A DNA stretch of 64,000 nucleotides, taken from NCBI GenBank assembly GCA_029556335.1, contig JAKQFA010000037.1:1-64000 (forward strand), in the 5' to 3' direction. Within the stretch, counting starts at the first letter, position 1. The number at the start of each line of letters is the position of its first letter. The translations under genes and the position numbers were made by a program. This DNA is from Methanobacteriota archaeon. Its GTDB lineage: Archaea; Methanobacteriota; Methanobacteria; Methanobacteriales; Methanobacteriaceae. Shown here piece by piece: positions 1 to 8,818 of this stretch. The notes under the pieces are model-generated. The model ran no database searches and had not been told where the DNA came from. It saw nothing but the letters and a program-made list of their open reading frames with translations.

Positions 1-261
1 GTATCCAAAATTAGTCTTTAAAGAAGCTATATAAATAGCCATTATCCTGTTTAATTTGAATTTAATTATCTTGTCAACTTCTACCCATTTTTCAGAATTT
101 TTTCTTTCTATTATTCTATCCACACCTAATAGAACAATAACTATGAAAATGGCATCAGTCCCTAAATTGATCATTATGCTTTCAAAATTTGGATACATAA
201 ACACGGTTGTAATAAAAAAAATGACAAATATAGTTAAAATTATCTCATATAAGCAACGCAT
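1..261 (-). CDS. Membrane protein, N-terminal part (cut by window edge)
   Basis: Open reading frame of 87 codons running off the left edge on the minus strand. It begins at an ATG preceded by a good ribosome binding site (GGAGTGG, about 7 nt away). The first 20 or so residues form a strongly hydrophobic helix (LTIFVIFFITTVFMYP), a second helix follows near residues 37-48 (IFIVIVLLGV), then a basic/acidic cytoplasmic stretch with ERKNSEKW and KLNRIMAIYIASLK. The opposite-strand reading frame over this DNA has no protein-like character. Family not recognised; two-helix membrane anchor with a cytoplasmic C-terminal domain outside the window. Confidence 0.7.
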   Translation of the reverse strand, partial: MRCLYEIILTIFVIFFITTVFMYPNFESIMINLGTDAIFIVIVLLGVDRIIERKNSEKWVEVDKIIKFKLNRIMAIYIASLKTNFGY

Positions 262-300
262 ATCAACCACTCCACAATATGATTCTCTTAATTTAGATGT

Positions 301-600
301 ATGAATTTATTTTAAAAGTCTATAATGGTGACATGTTCAGTTTAATTTTATTAATCCTAATCACTGAACAATGGGATAAAACTTTCTTAATTAATATTTT
401 TCAACCAAGATCAGAATAATGGTGCCTGTTATTTGTTGGTTTCAATATTTCTTTAAGATGTGACAATACTATCCAAATTGCTTTCGGGAAGATTCCATTT
501 TTTACTGAAAAATCATGGGTTTGATTTAACAGTAGTAATTCCGCTTATTGCTGGAGATATAGGCAAATTGTTGACTCTGTAATCACATTTTTAAGAAAAT
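301..600. other. AT-rich intergenic stretch with an 8-bp inverted repeat
   Basis: No convincing gene. An inverted repeat, TGTTCAGT at 334-341 and ACTGAACA at 363-370 (21-nt loop), lies upstream of the minus-strand membrane-protein gene, whose likely TATA-like TTTAAAATAAAT motif is near 308-319. It could be an operator or the end of a transcript; nothing else stands out. Confidence 0.35.
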
Positions 601-610
601 TTTATATATT
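594..610 (+). promoter_or_regulatory. Archaeal promoter (BRE/TATA)
   Basis: A purine-rich BRE-like AAGAAAA is followed directly by the TATA box TTTTATATA. A start about 25 nt downstream would fall near position 630, exactly before the hairpin pair at 635-696. Confidence 0.6.
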
Positions 611-629
611 GGGTGCATTATAATATTTT

Positions 630-735
630 CACAAGGTGAGGTTCGATTATTTTATGATCGAATACCTACCCAGATGTGGTTTTTTGTAAACCGCACGGAG
701 GAAATATTTAAGTATGGTGAGGTTTTTAAAATTAT
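630..735 (+). ncRNA. Candidate structured RNA or leader (two hairpins)
   Basis: Starting about 25 nt after a TATA box, the transcript can fold into two adjacent hairpins. Hairpin 1: GGT.AGG.TTCGAT (635-647) pairs with ATCGAA..CCTACC (657-670), leaving small bulges. Hairpin 2: TGTGGTTT (675-682) pairs with AAACCGCA (688-695) with one G-U pair and a 5-nt loop. The block is richer in G+C than its surroundings and is followed by CACGGAGGAAATA and then a T-rich run (722-737) that could end transcription. It could be an independent small RNA or the 5' leader of the PRC-barrel gene at 813. I do not recognise a named riboswitch class. Confidence 0.45.
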
Positions 736-812
736 TTAGTTAAAGTAACATTCTGGGGCATCCCATTAAAGGATATGACCGGGAAAATGATAAAAAAGGC
801 AGGTGGTTTAAG

Positions 813-1133
813 ATGGTGGAGTTAACTAATCTATACAACTTGGATGTGTACACCACCCGCGGTAATTACGTGGGACGGATTCAGGACGTTGTGTTGAACA
901 TTAAAAAAGGTAGAGTTTCAACCTTGAAGGCAGTTGCCATAAATCATGACAAGAAAAGTGTGGGTATCAAAGACGTGATAACTAAAAGTATCCGCATAGT
1001 ACCTGAATCTGATGAAATCCGGCCTCTGAAAGAAGAGGGTAGCATAGATATTCCTTACGAAAGAGTGCAAGCCGTAGGAGATATACTTCTAATCAGTCCC
1101 GAGATAAAAGAACCTGCAGTGCCTCCACAATAG
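813..1133 (+). CDS. PRC-barrel domain protein
   Basis: A 106-residue protein whose residues 1-95 read as one PRC-barrel: NLYNLDVYTTRGNYVGRIQDVVLN at the start, then VGIKDVITKSIRIV, and a closing strand IPYERVQAVGDILLIS. Such small archaeal proteins resemble the PRC domain of RimM and are thought to bind RNA or protein, but the exact role is unknown. The ATG has a strong site AGGTGG 6 nt upstream. It lies 11 nt before the aspartate dehydrogenase gene, so the two are probably co-transcribed. Confidence 0.85.
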   Translation: MVELTNLYNLDVYTTRGNYVGRIQDVVLNIKKGRVSTLKAVAINHDKKSVGIKDVITKSIRIVPESDEIRPLKEEGSIDIPYERVQAVGDILLISPEIKEPAVPPQ

Positions 1134-1144
1134 GAAGATAGCAC

Positions 1145-1909
1145 ATGAAGGTTGGAATTCTTGGATGCGGCGCCATAGCTAACATAATAACTAATTTTTC
1201 CCAAGACAACAAGCTCGGCGTCGAAATTGCATTTTTTTACGATCGGGATATGGAAAGGGCTGAGAATTTAGCGTCCCAAGTGGATGGAAGGGTTGTTCTG
1301 AACTTTGAGGATATGCTGGATGAAGTGGATCTGGTTATTGAGGCTGCTTCCTCCCAGGCCGTAGAACAGATGGTTCCCCTTATTTTAGAGAAGGGCAAAG
1401 ATGTGCTGATCATGAGCGTGGGGGGACTTTTGAATCCCCAAACTAGGAAAGCTCTTGAATCAATAGCTAAGAAGAACAACGCCAAGATCCACATTCCCTC
1501 TGGAGCTATTGTTGGTATAGATGGTATTAAAGCAGCATCAATTGGTAAAATCCAAAAGGCAGTCCTTATAACCCGTAAACCTCCCCATTCACTCGGAATT
1601 GAAACCCATAAAGAAACCATACTTTACCATGGAACGGCCAGTGCTGCGGTGGAGAAGTTTCCCCTGAACATTAACGTGGCTGCTACGTTGAGTCTAGCTG
1701 CTGGTATGGAAATTGAGGTGCAAATAATCGCTGACCCCCAAGTTGATCGTAACATGCACGAGGTCCGGGTTGTAGGTGACTTCGGTGAATTCCGAACTGT
1801 AACCAAAAACGTTCGCTGCTCAATTAACCCTAAAACCAGTGTTATGGCCGCATATTCTGCCATTAAACTCTTAAATAGTCTTAACGAAAATCTACAGGTA
1901 GGTACTTGA
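1145..1909 (+). CDS. nadX: L-aspartate dehydrogenase (NadX type)
   Basis: Predicted to oxidise L-aspartate to iminoaspartate with NAD(P)+, the first step of NAD biosynthesis in archaea that lack the oxidase NadB. The 254-residue length is typical. Residues 1-20 carry the Rossmann motif GILGCGAIAN; the family block IPSGAIVGIDGIKAA lies near residues 119-133, and a catalytic-domain motif NMHEVRVVGDFGEF near 199-212 contains the conserved His. The next gene starts about 65 nt downstream. Confidence 0.88.
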   Translation: MKVGILGCGAIANIITNFSQDNKLGVEIAFFYDRDMERAENLASQVDGRVVLNFEDMLDEVDLVIEAASSQAVEQMVPLILEKGKDVLIMSVGGLLNPQTRKALESIAKKNNAKIHIPSGAIVGIDGIKAASIGKIQKAVLITRKPPHSLGIETHKETILYHGTASAAVEKFPLNINVAATLSLAAGMEIEVQIIADPQVDRNMHEVRVVGDFGEFRTVTKNVRCSINPKTSVMAAYSAIKLLNSLNENLQVGT

Positions 1910-1975
1910 AATCCTAATTTTTCCCACATCACAATCCTCGATGTTTCCAGATAGATGTACCAGTGGATGTTCAAG

Positions 1976-2710
1976 ATGAAAGAATGTGAAATTTATGCCA
2001 ATTTGAGAGTTCCCTGCAGTTCTAAGGTGGTGGTAAGAGCAGACGGGAGAAACTTTCAAAGACTGACCCGGGAACTGGAATTAGAAAAACCTTACGATGA
2101 AGTCTTTGCCAAGTTAATGGCTAGTGTGGGAACTGATATTTTCCATGAATTCAGCCCAGTTATGGTGTACATCTTCTCTGATGAGATCAACATTCTCCTG
2201 GGAGAGATCCCCTTCTCGGGACGGGTGGAGAAGATTGATTCCGTTTTTGCTGGTTTTATAAGTAGTAGTTTTACCCAGAAACTCTTGAAAAACCAGGACC
2301 CTCCTCAGTTATCCCGGCCCCCATCCTTTGATTCCCGCATCATACCCCTTTCTCCAGAGGGGGTTGTAAAGTACTTCCAGGAACGGCAAAATGAAGCCTG
2401 GAGAAACTGTCTTAATGGCTATGCTTACTGGACACTGAGAAAGGAGTACTCCTACCAAAAGGTGATTGAAATCCTCAGAAGACTAAGAAGCAAGGACCTA
2501 CACGATTTACTTTTCAGTAGGGGGATTAACATAAATGAAACACCATTCTGGCAACGTCGCGGCCTGGGTATTTACCGTAGGGACGTGGAAGTAGAGGGAT
2601 ATAACCCACTGGAAGAAAGAAGAGTTGTTTCAATTCGTAAAAGGGCATTTGTAGATTGGGAACTGCCCCTATTTGATGCTGAGTTTTTTTTTAGGCTTAA
2701 AAATTTTTAA
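1976..2710 (+). CDS. tRNA-His guanylyltransferase family protein (Thg1-like)
   Basis: Thg1-family enzymes add nucleotides in the 3'-5' direction to tRNA 5' ends; archaeal members are mostly Thg1-like repair enzymes. Diagnostic motifs: VVRADGRNF near residue 20 and YIFSDEINILL near residue 66, giving the two metal-binding aspartates (about D23 and D69) of the palm-like fold. I chose the ATG at 1976 (MKECEIY); an in-frame ATG at 1955 would add seven residues (MYQWMFK) that look unlike the family. Whether it acts on tRNA-His or repairs truncated tRNAs cannot be told from sequence. Confidence 0.85.
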   Translation: MKECEIYANLRVPCSSKVVVRADGRNFQRLTRELELEKPYDEVFAKLMASVGTDIFHEFSPVMVYIFSDEINILLGEIPFSGRVEKIDSVFAGFISSSFTQKLLKNQDPPQLSRPPSFDSRIIPLSPEGVVKYFQERQNEAWRNCLNGYAYWTLRKEYSYQKVIEILRRLRSKDLHDLLFSRGININETPFWQRRGLGIYRRDVEVEGYNPLEERRVVSIRKRAFVDWELPLFDAEFFFRLKNF

Positions 2711-2721
2711 GTGATTCTCCC

Positions 2722-3183
2722 ATGGCAGATCGAAGACCCACCGAGGATAACCCTGGCATCTTAGACAAGTTAATTGGATATCTACTGGGGAATGAGAAAC
2801 GAAATTTTCGGGAAGTACACATAGATGCCAGTATAGTTGAAGAAATAATATGTATCGCTAGGGAGTCCCATCCCAAGGAATTCGCAGCCCTACTGGAGGG
2901 GAAAATAACTGATGAGATATTAACGATTCAGGGACTTATTTTTCTTCCAGGGAAATCCTCCAGCCAGGGAGCAGTTATGCAGACTTTCATGAAGCCCCTC
3001 ATCACCGGAACCGTGGGCTCCGTGCACAGCCACCCCACCTACAATCCCCACCCCTCCAATGCAGACCTTTACGTTTTCTCTAAAAACGGAATCGTCCATC
3101 TAATAATTGCCAAACCATATGATGAGTACAGTTTAAGGGCTTATGATAATAGAGGGATTGAAATTAGCTACAAAATTATTTAG
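2722..3183 (+). CDS. JAMM/Mov34 (MPN+) metalloprotease-like protein
   Basis: A 153-residue protein with a complete JAMM zinc site: E53 (PKEFAALL), then HSHP at H102/H104 and S112..D115 (PHPSNADLYVFS). JAMM proteins of this size in archaea are predicted isopeptidases that remove ubiquitin-like modifiers such as SAMPs, though substrates are not established for this one. The first 30 residues are a polar leader. It follows the Thg1-like gene by 11 nt and is probably in the same transcript. Confidence 0.85.
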   Translation: MADRRPTEDNPGILDKLIGYLLGNEKRNFREVHIDASIVEEIICIARESHPKEFAALLEGKITDEILTIQGLIFLPGKSSSQGAVMQTFMKPLITGTVGSVHSHPTYNPHPSNADLYVFSKNGIVHLIIAKPYDEYSLRAYDNRGIEISYKII

Positions 3184-3206
3184 AAAGCCATACTGCCGTC
3201 TTATTT

Positions 3207-3290
3207 TTACATGAACATGGTGAAAATCATGTAAAAAATTAAGACCAGGACGAAAAATCCCACGATCTGTATTGTTTGTTGTCTATCCAT
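3207..3290 (-). CDS. 27-residue single-helix membrane peptide
   Basis: A very short reading frame beginning MDRQQTIQIVG and continuing as one hydrophobic helix (FFVLVLIFYMIF) to the stop. The case for a real gene is its strong ribosome binding site, GGAGGG 6 nt before the ATG, and the clean polar-then-hydrophobic layout. It lies between the JAMM gene and the end of serA, downstream of serA on neither the same transcript nor an obvious operon. No family recognised. Confidence 0.55.
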   Translation of the reverse strand: MDRQQTIQIVGFFVLVLIFYMIFTMFM

Positions 3291-3362
3291 GTTTTTTCCC
3301 TCCTTATCTTGCAGATCCACTCATCTCTTGCTTGTAGAAAAATAAGTTCATGACCCTTTTCA

Positions 3363-4943
3363 TTATAGGTTGACAGCCACAGCATCGTAAACGTGTTCCA
3401 TTTTTTTCAGCTCGACTATCACTTGTTGAGGAACGTTCTGATCTACTTTCAGGACCATAACTGCTTCTCCACCAGGTTCCTGTCTACCCACCTGCATCTT
3501 GGCGATGTTTATGCCGTGTTCCCCTAATTTGGTACCAATGAATCCAATTATTCCTGGTATGTCCTTGTATTTAGCTATGAGCATGGTGCCTTTAGTTTCA
3601 ACATCAACAGGGTAGTCATTTATCATTACGATTTTGGGCTCCTGGATGAAAATTCCCTCCACACTCACCTCGTTATGGTCAGCCTTCATATCAACCTTTA
3701 TCAGATTTTTATATCCCCCTGCTTCGCTGCGTTTTCCTTCGGTGATGATTATGCCCCTATTTTGGGCAACAGTGGCGGCGTTTACCAGGTTCACTGGTTC
3801 GGTGAGTATGGGATTTAAAACCTCCTGGAGCAGTATTCTGGTTATTATATCATGATTTGGTATCCTTGACAGTTCTCCACAGTAGGTAATCTCCAGTTCG
3901 TTAATATTTCCTTCAGCAGTCTGTATTAAAAATTTTCCCATTTTTTCTGCCAGGTTGAGGTATGGTTTGATCTGTTGGAAGGTTTTGGGATCAATAACTG
4001 GCATGTTGAGAACGTTTTTAGGTGACCCTCCTTTTAAAACTTCTTTAACATCTTTAGCCACGATTATTGCTGCATCGCGCTGTGCTTCACGGGTAGATGC
4101 CCCGATGTGGGGGGTGAAAATCGCAGTATTTAGGTTTAGAAGGGGATTGTCCTTGGGTGGTTCCTGTTCAAATACATCTAAAGCGGCTCCACCAATTTTT
4201 CCATCTAGTAGGGCCTGATAAAGGTCATCTTCATTTATGATACCCCCCCTGGCACAGTTGATTATAAATGCCGTGTCCTTCATGATCTCCATTTCTTCTT
4301 TAGCTATGAAGTGCTTGGTCTCGGGAGTTAGGGGCACATGGATAGTTATAACATCAGCTGCTCTCAGGAGACCATCCAAATCCACTACTTCTACCCCTAT
4401 TTCGGCAGCAGCCTCTGGTGTGATGTATGGGTCGTAAACCAGGATATCCATACCAAAGGCCTTGCAACGACTGGCCACCTGACTTCCAATACGACCCATC
4501 CCCACTATTCCCAGGGTTTTGCCGTTTAATTCCATGCCCATAAATGCACTTTTATCCCATTTGCCTTCCTTAACTGATTTATCAGCCAGGGCTATTCTAC
4601 GGGCAAGGGAAAGCATGAGCCCCATTGTATGTTCGGCCACAGTTATGGAAGTGGATTCCGGGGCATTAACCACCATCACCCCCCTTTCTGTAGCAGCCTC
4701 CACATCTACGTTATCCACCCCTACACCGGCACGAGCGATTATTCGGAGTTTAGGGGCGGCTTCAATGACTTCCCGGGTGACTTTGGTTCTGCTCCTCACC
4801 ACTATGGCTTCAAAATCGTTAATATCATTAACAAGCTCTTCAGGAGTGATTGTGGTGCGGACTACTACTTCAGCCACCTCTTTCAGTTCCTCTATCCCTT
4901 TTTCATTGATTTGATCAGCGATAAGTACCTTCATGTTATCCAT
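3363..4943 (-). CDS. serA: D-3-phosphoglycerate dehydrogenase
   Basis: Catalyses the first step of serine synthesis, 3-phosphoglycerate to 3-phosphohydroxypyruvate with NAD+. The chain has the long SerA layout: catalytic/NAD domain (GLGIVGMGRIGSQVA near residues 145-158 and the HIGAST block near 283), an intervening domain, and a C-terminal ACT domain (GTMLIAKYKDIPGIIGFIG), giving about 526 residues. The preferred start is the ATG at 4943, 5 nt after GGTGA; a GTG at 4952 in frame is less likely. The ACT domain suggests allosteric control, probably by serine. A TATA-like TTTAAAC near 4995 could be its promoter. Confidence 0.95.
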   Translation of the reverse strand: MDNMKVLIADQINEKGIEELKEVAEVVVRTTITPEELVNDINDFEAIVVRSRTKVTREVIEAAPKLRIIARAGVGVDNVDVEAATERGVMVVNAPESTSITVAEHTMGLMLSLARRIALADKSVKEGKWDKSAFMGMELNGKTLGIVGMGRIGSQVASRCKAFGMDILVYDPYITPEAAAEIGVEVVDLDGLLRAADVITIHVPLTPETKHFIAKEEMEIMKDTAFIINCARGGIINEDDLYQALLDGKIGGAALDVFEQEPPKDNPLLNLNTAIFTPHIGASTREAQRDAAIIVAKDVKEVLKGGSPKNVLNMPVIDPKTFQQIKPYLNLAEKMGKFLIQTAEGNINELEITYCGELSRIPNHDIITRILLQEVLNPILTEPVNLVNAATVAQNRGIIITEGKRSEAGGYKNLIKVDMKADHNEVSVEGIFIQEPKIVMINDYPVDVETKGTMLIAKYKDIPGIIGFIGTKLGEHGINIAKMQVGRQEPGGEAVMVLKVDQNVPQQVIVELKKMEHVYDAVAVNL

Positions 4944-5174
4944 CTTATTCACCAGTTTTCTGTGGTTTCATCTCATAGTTATTGGAGTGGGAATGTTTAA
5001 ATCTTTGCTGACCATTGAGGGTTAGGGGGTCTGAAAAAGTAGAACAATTCAAGAGAAAATAAACAATCCACACTACATATTGGCTTTAATAACTGCTCAT
5101 ACTCATTTTAAAGTAAGTTAAGGTAGATAAATCCTTATTGGGGATGAGATATTATTTATAAAGTTAAATGATTG

Positions 5175-5190
5175 GACAATATATATATGG
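5175..5190 (+). promoter_or_regulatory. TATA box for the YbjQ-family gene
   Basis: The run AATATATATATGG (about 5177-5189) sits 43-55 nt before the ATG at 5232, placing a transcription start near 5208 with a short leader carrying the ribosome binding site GAGGTG. Confidence 0.5.
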
Positions 5191-5231
5191 TGAATTACGG
5201 ATAAAGTACTGGAGATTTGTGAGGTGTTCAG

Positions 5232-5570
5232 ATGGTTTCAGTAGAAGAATTTGTAATTGTGAGTTCCAACTACGTGCCTGGATACGAAATCCTTGAAACT
5301 AAGGGTTTTGTTTATGGTCTTACCGTACGGAGTCGGGGTATGGGTGGACAGATAGGAGCAGGAATTCGTTCCATGTTTGGAGGAGAGATCAAAGAGTACG
5401 TGCACATGATGGAAGAAACCCGGGAGGAAGCTCTAAACAGAGCCATTCAACATGCCCAGGATATGGGGGCCAATGCCATCATCAGCGCCCGATATGATTC
5501 CAATGATATATCAGATATAATGCAGGAAATACTGGTTTACGGAACTGCCGTTGTGGTTCAGAAAGAATAA
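5232..5570 (+). CDS. YbjQ/UPF0145 family protein
   Basis: A 112-residue protein matching the YbjQ (DUF74) family: VPGYEILETKGFVYGLTVRSRG at the N-terminus, then IGAGIRSMFGGEIKEY and the closing GANAIISARYDS. Family members form pentameric rings; their function is unknown, although heavy-metal binding has been suggested. ATG preceded by GAGGTG. The next gene begins 11 nt after its stop, so the two probably form an operon. Confidence 0.9.
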   Translation: MVSVEEFVIVSSNYVPGYEILETKGFVYGLTVRSRGMGGQIGAGIRSMFGGEIKEYVHMMEETREEALNRAIQHAQDMGANAIISARYDSNDISDIMQEILVYGTAVVVQKE

Positions 5571-5581
5571 GTGAGAATCAA

Positions 5582-6331
5582 ATGTTTGAGGGCTGTCTAA
5601 AACTTAACAACGTTACATTACCCCGTACTCTGCTGGGAACATCACCCTTCATTGGAGCAGAACAGTTTGGACATCGAGCACGTCTGTATCAGCTCGATCT
5701 TTATAACCATCCCAAAAAAATGCTCCAGATCATTAGAACCAGTTACGATGAGGGTGTGAGGGGGATGCAGCTTTTACCCTACCCCCCAGTGATTCAGGCC
5801 TTGGAAATGGCCCGGGAAGATGGCATGGAAATTGATGTAATCGGAACAGTACGTCCAGATCAGGAAAAGGAGGACATTAAACTCCTGGCAGATTTAAATG
5901 CCAAGGCCATGCTACTCCACGCCATTACTACAGACCAGGGTGATTGGGATTTCATTGCCGATAACTTGAACCACATCAGGGAGACAGAAGCTATTCCCGG
6001 GTTGGTGACCCATCGCCCCTTCCACACCACCAGCAAGCTCCTAAAATCTCCTGTTAAAGATCTTTTTGAACTGTACATGATACCAGTCAACCGGCTGGGT
6101 TACCTGATGGACTGTGAACAGAACCTGGAAGAGGAGCGAAAACTACTCAGGGAAATGGTTCTGAAGCTGGACAAAACCATAATCGGGAAAAAATTACTGG
6201 CCGCTGGGATAATGACTCCCCATGACGCTTTTGAATACCTGAAACTGCTGGACTACGTGGACATTGTGGCAGTGGGTATTGCCTCGGCAAAGGAGGCCCA
6301 TGAAACATTCGGGGTTCTTTCTAAAAAATAA
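5582..6331 (+). CDS. Conserved TIM-barrel-like protein of unknown function
   Basis: A 249-residue soluble protein with alternating strand/helix periodicity suggestive of a TIM barrel: an N-terminal LPRTLLGTSPFIGAEQFGHRA, VRGMQLLPYPPVIQAL, IDVIGTVRPD, AMLLHAITTDQGDWDFI, and a final VDIVAVGIASAKEAHETF. It resembles uncharacterised methanogen proteins and distantly aldolase-type or aldo/keto-reductase-like barrels; I cannot assign a reaction. Translational signal GTGAG lies 6 nt before the ATG. Confidence 0.7.
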   Translation: MFEGCLKLNNVTLPRTLLGTSPFIGAEQFGHRARLYQLDLYNHPKKMLQIIRTSYDEGVRGMQLLPYPPVIQALEMAREDGMEIDVIGTVRPDQEKEDIKLLADLNAKAMLLHAITTDQGDWDFIADNLNHIRETEAIPGLVTHRPFHTTSKLLKSPVKDLFELYMIPVNRLGYLMDCEQNLEEERKLLREMVLKLDKTIIGKKLLAAGIMTPHDAFEYLKLLDYVDIVAVGIASAKEAHETFGVLSKK

Positions 6332-6363
6332 TATGTATACAAGGGACCCTTTAGTATGCGATG

Positions 6364-7347
6364 CTAGCTATCCCTTCTTTCTTTTAAGAGTTTCATGAAG
6401 TCCTGGGAACTTTTAAGTTCTTCCATCTCCCAGTTATGCACCACCGGCACTCCCTCTATGGACTTCAAGTTCTGCCGGTTGGCCAGTATAAATGCGGCTT
6501 CAGTGTCGGTGATGGATGAGATGTCCCTCAAATTCATGGCCATCTTGGCCAGTAACTTCTGATTCCTCTGCTTATCCAGGTTAGCTATTATAGGCTGAGC
6601 ATCCTTAGATTTACTCTGATTAGGTCTTGCTAAAGCATCGAATGGGGTTCGATTAGTCTTTATAACCCCAAAGCCCAATTCTTCCAGTTCCCTGTGCTTG
6701 GATTCTTTAATTTTTGCATCCTGCGTGGTTACAGGGACTTGGAAAAGATTCACCGACACGGTGATCTTCATGTTCAGTATTCGCTCCAGAATCATTGCTG
6801 TTTCAGGATGGGCCCGGACCCTACCAGTTTCATATTTATAAATCGTCTCCCGTGAGACATGGACCAGATCAGCCAGTTCCTTTAAGGACAAATCCTGTTT
6901 TTCCCGGAGTTCCTTAATGATCTGGCCATCAATTTGTACATAATACCCCCCTCGGCCAGCGAATACTTCAGGATAGAGATTGTCAATAATCAGGTTGCGA
7001 AAGGTTTCCATTCCAATAACAGGGATGCCATGACGCTCATAGACCACATCTTCTTCCAGGTACTCGTTTTTAGATTTTGCCCCCACCACCAGTGGTGATG
7101 CCAGGAGGGTGTTGGCCACCATCTTTATTTCCCGGGCTTGTTCCATGCTAAAACCATCCACATTTACCAAAACCTTCATTAAAAGAAGTATTAATTCTCG
7201 TCGGGCAACCAGGTCAAAGCAACTCCTATCATATATATTAGAAGTTTCAAAACCATGGTTGGTCAATGTCTTAGTGATGTCTAACAGTAGTTCTTCCCGG
7301 TGCACTGGGAGGTTCGCATGTGGCAGATGATCACCCCGGTGATGCAA
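6364..7347 (-). CDS. Archaeal HTH-type transcriptional regulator
   Basis: Belongs to the family of putative archaeal HTH regulators of about 320 residues. The N-terminal half resembles a nuclease/VSR-like fold (residues 30-125); a Cro/C1-type helix-turn-helix occupies about 143-192 (LSLKELADLVHVSRETIYKYETG); the C-terminal part is mixed. The window ATG at 7347 overlaps the divergent tiaS start, and a GTG at 7305 (VHREELLLDITKTL) would fit the family N-terminus, but neither has a clear binding site. Targets unknown; it could control the adjacent divergent gene. Confidence 0.8.
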   Translation of the reverse strand: MHHRGDHLPHANLPVHREELLLDITKTLTNHGFETSNIYDRSCFDLVARRELILLLMKVLVNVDGFSMEQAREIKMVANTLLASPLVVGAKSKNEYLEEDVVYERHGIPVIGMETFRNLIIDNLYPEVFAGRGGYYVQIDGQIIKELREKQDLSLKELADLVHVSRETIYKYETGRVRAHPETAMILERILNMKITVSVNLFQVPVTTQDAKIKESKHRELEELGFGVIKTNRTPFDALARPNQSKSKDAQPIIANLDKQRNQKLLAKMAMNLRDISSITDTEAAFILANRQNLKSIEGVPVVHNWEMEELKSSQDFMKLLKERRDS

Positions 7348-8615
7348 TGTACAACAATATATTACATGTGGGTTTTGATGACACAGATTCCAGCAGTGGA
7401 ATGTGTACCACTTATGTATGTGCTGTGGTTCTGGAGAGACTTAAAGCTTGTGGTATGACCATAAGAGGAGAAGCTCGCCTGATACGTCTCAACCCATTTG
7501 CACCCTATAAAACCAGAGGAAATGGTGCGGTATCCTTCAGTGTAGTTTTGGATGGTGCTGGGGTGGTTGAAAGAGTTAAAAAGATAGTTTTAGCTACGGT
7601 GGAAGAGTATTCACAGATGGACGACCCCTCCACCAACCCGGGAGTGGTGTTTTACCATGGCCCCATCACCGAAGATCTGCAGGAATATTCGTTACGGACT
7701 GTGCAGTCTATGGTTACCCTGGAAGAGGCAGAGAAACTCGCCCAAAAGATTGAAGCAGAAGTGTTTAAATATAAAAATGGTAGGGGAGTGATTGGGGCTT
7801 TAGCTGCCATTGGATGTCCATTAATAGATAAAACCTATGAATTAATTGCATACCGGGAAGTTCATAACTACGGTAAAGTCCGTAGAGTAAATGAGGATTC
7901 AGTGCGTTTGATGGATCGTGCCACTTATCCTTCTACCTTTGATAACTTGTATGAGGACCATATAACCATCACACCCCACACACCATGTCCTGTGCTTTAT
8001 GGGATTAGAGGAGAGAGTAAAGAGGCTGTGTATAGGGCTCATAACCTGGTAAAATCTGAGGAACCAATTGAACGGTTTATGGTGTTTTTAAGCAACCAAC
8101 ACACTGACATGCACCTCCAAAATACTGATGGCATTGCTGGAATGGAACAGTATCAATGTTACCGGGTAGCAGGTGAAGTTAACAGCACCCCCTACGTAAT
8201 CGAAGGGGGACACGTTATTTTTAACTTGAAAGACAAATCCGGAGAGATAGAATGTGCAGCCTACGAACCCACTAAGGGATTCCGGGATACAGTACGTGGA
8301 CTTGCTCCTGGTGATGATCTTATTGTTTATGGAGGAATTGGAGATAAAGGAACTTTAAATGTGGAGAAAATTCAAATTCTTCATTTGGAGCCACAGTACC
8401 GGTACCTTAATCCCCGTTGCAAGTGTGGTAAGCGCATGAAGTCGGCTGGGAAAGATAAAGGATATAAATGTCCCCGTTGCAGTGATAGGATAACTGATGT
8501 CCCAAAAGAAAAGATGGAAGTACAGAGAAACCTGGAAAAAGGATACTATGAAGTTCCGCCATCTGCAAGAAGACACTTAAGCAAGCCCCTGATCCGAATC
8601 CAGAGACATAAATGA
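7344..8615 (+). CDS. tiaS: tRNA(Ile2) agmatinylcytidine synthetase TiaS
   Basis: Modifies the wobble cytidine of the CAU-anticodon tRNA-Ile with agmatine in an ATP-dependent reaction, so that AUA is decoded as isoleucine. The N-terminus HVGFDDTDSSSGMCT carries the kinase-like catalytic motif; a TCKD/FLD-like region follows, then an OB-fold (residues about 270-340) and a C-terminal zinc ribbon (CKCGKRM..CPRC near 360-390). I start at ATG 7344, 4-5 nt after GGTGA; upstream in-frame ATG 7320 would overlap the divergent regulator. Confidence 0.93.
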   Translation, partial: AMYNNILHVGFDDTDSSSGMCTTYVCAVVLERLKACGMTIRGEARLIRLNPFAPYKTRGNGAVSFSVVLDGAGVVERVKKIVLATVEEYSQMDDPSTNPGVVFYHGPITEDLQEYSLRTVQSMVTLEEAEKLAQKIEAEVFKYKNGRGVIGALAAIGCPLIDKTYELIAYREVHNYGKVRRVNEDSVRLMDRATYPSTFDNLYEDHITITPHTPCPVLYGIRGESKEAVYRAHNLVKSEEPIERFMVFLSNQHTDMHLQNTDGIAGMEQYQCYRVAGEVNSTPYVIEGGHVIFNLKDKSGEIECAAYEPTKGFRDTVRGLAPGDDLIVYGGIGDKGTLNVEKIQILHLEPQYRYLNPRCKCGKRMKSAGKDKGYKCPRCSDRITDVPKEKMEVQRNLEKGYYEVPPSARRHLSKPLIRIQRHK

Positions 8616-8818
8616 CACTACCCTGTGCTTGTCTGAGTAACCAGCCCACACCCATCTTCTACTAATTTTTAGAGGAATTCTGTTTTCAACTGCAGTTTAT
8701 GGGCCTCATCGTGTCTACCTGACTTGAAGTGGCCCAATTCAAAATCTAATCTGAATTTCTAGTTACCTTGATATCAAAAAGTTTATCATCATCGTTGCTA
8801 TCCCTAGGATAATATAAT

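Noticed and set aside
56..304. 82-codon plus-strand frame
   Set aside because: The minus strand encodes a better protein with helices and a ribosome binding site; this frame is its shadow.
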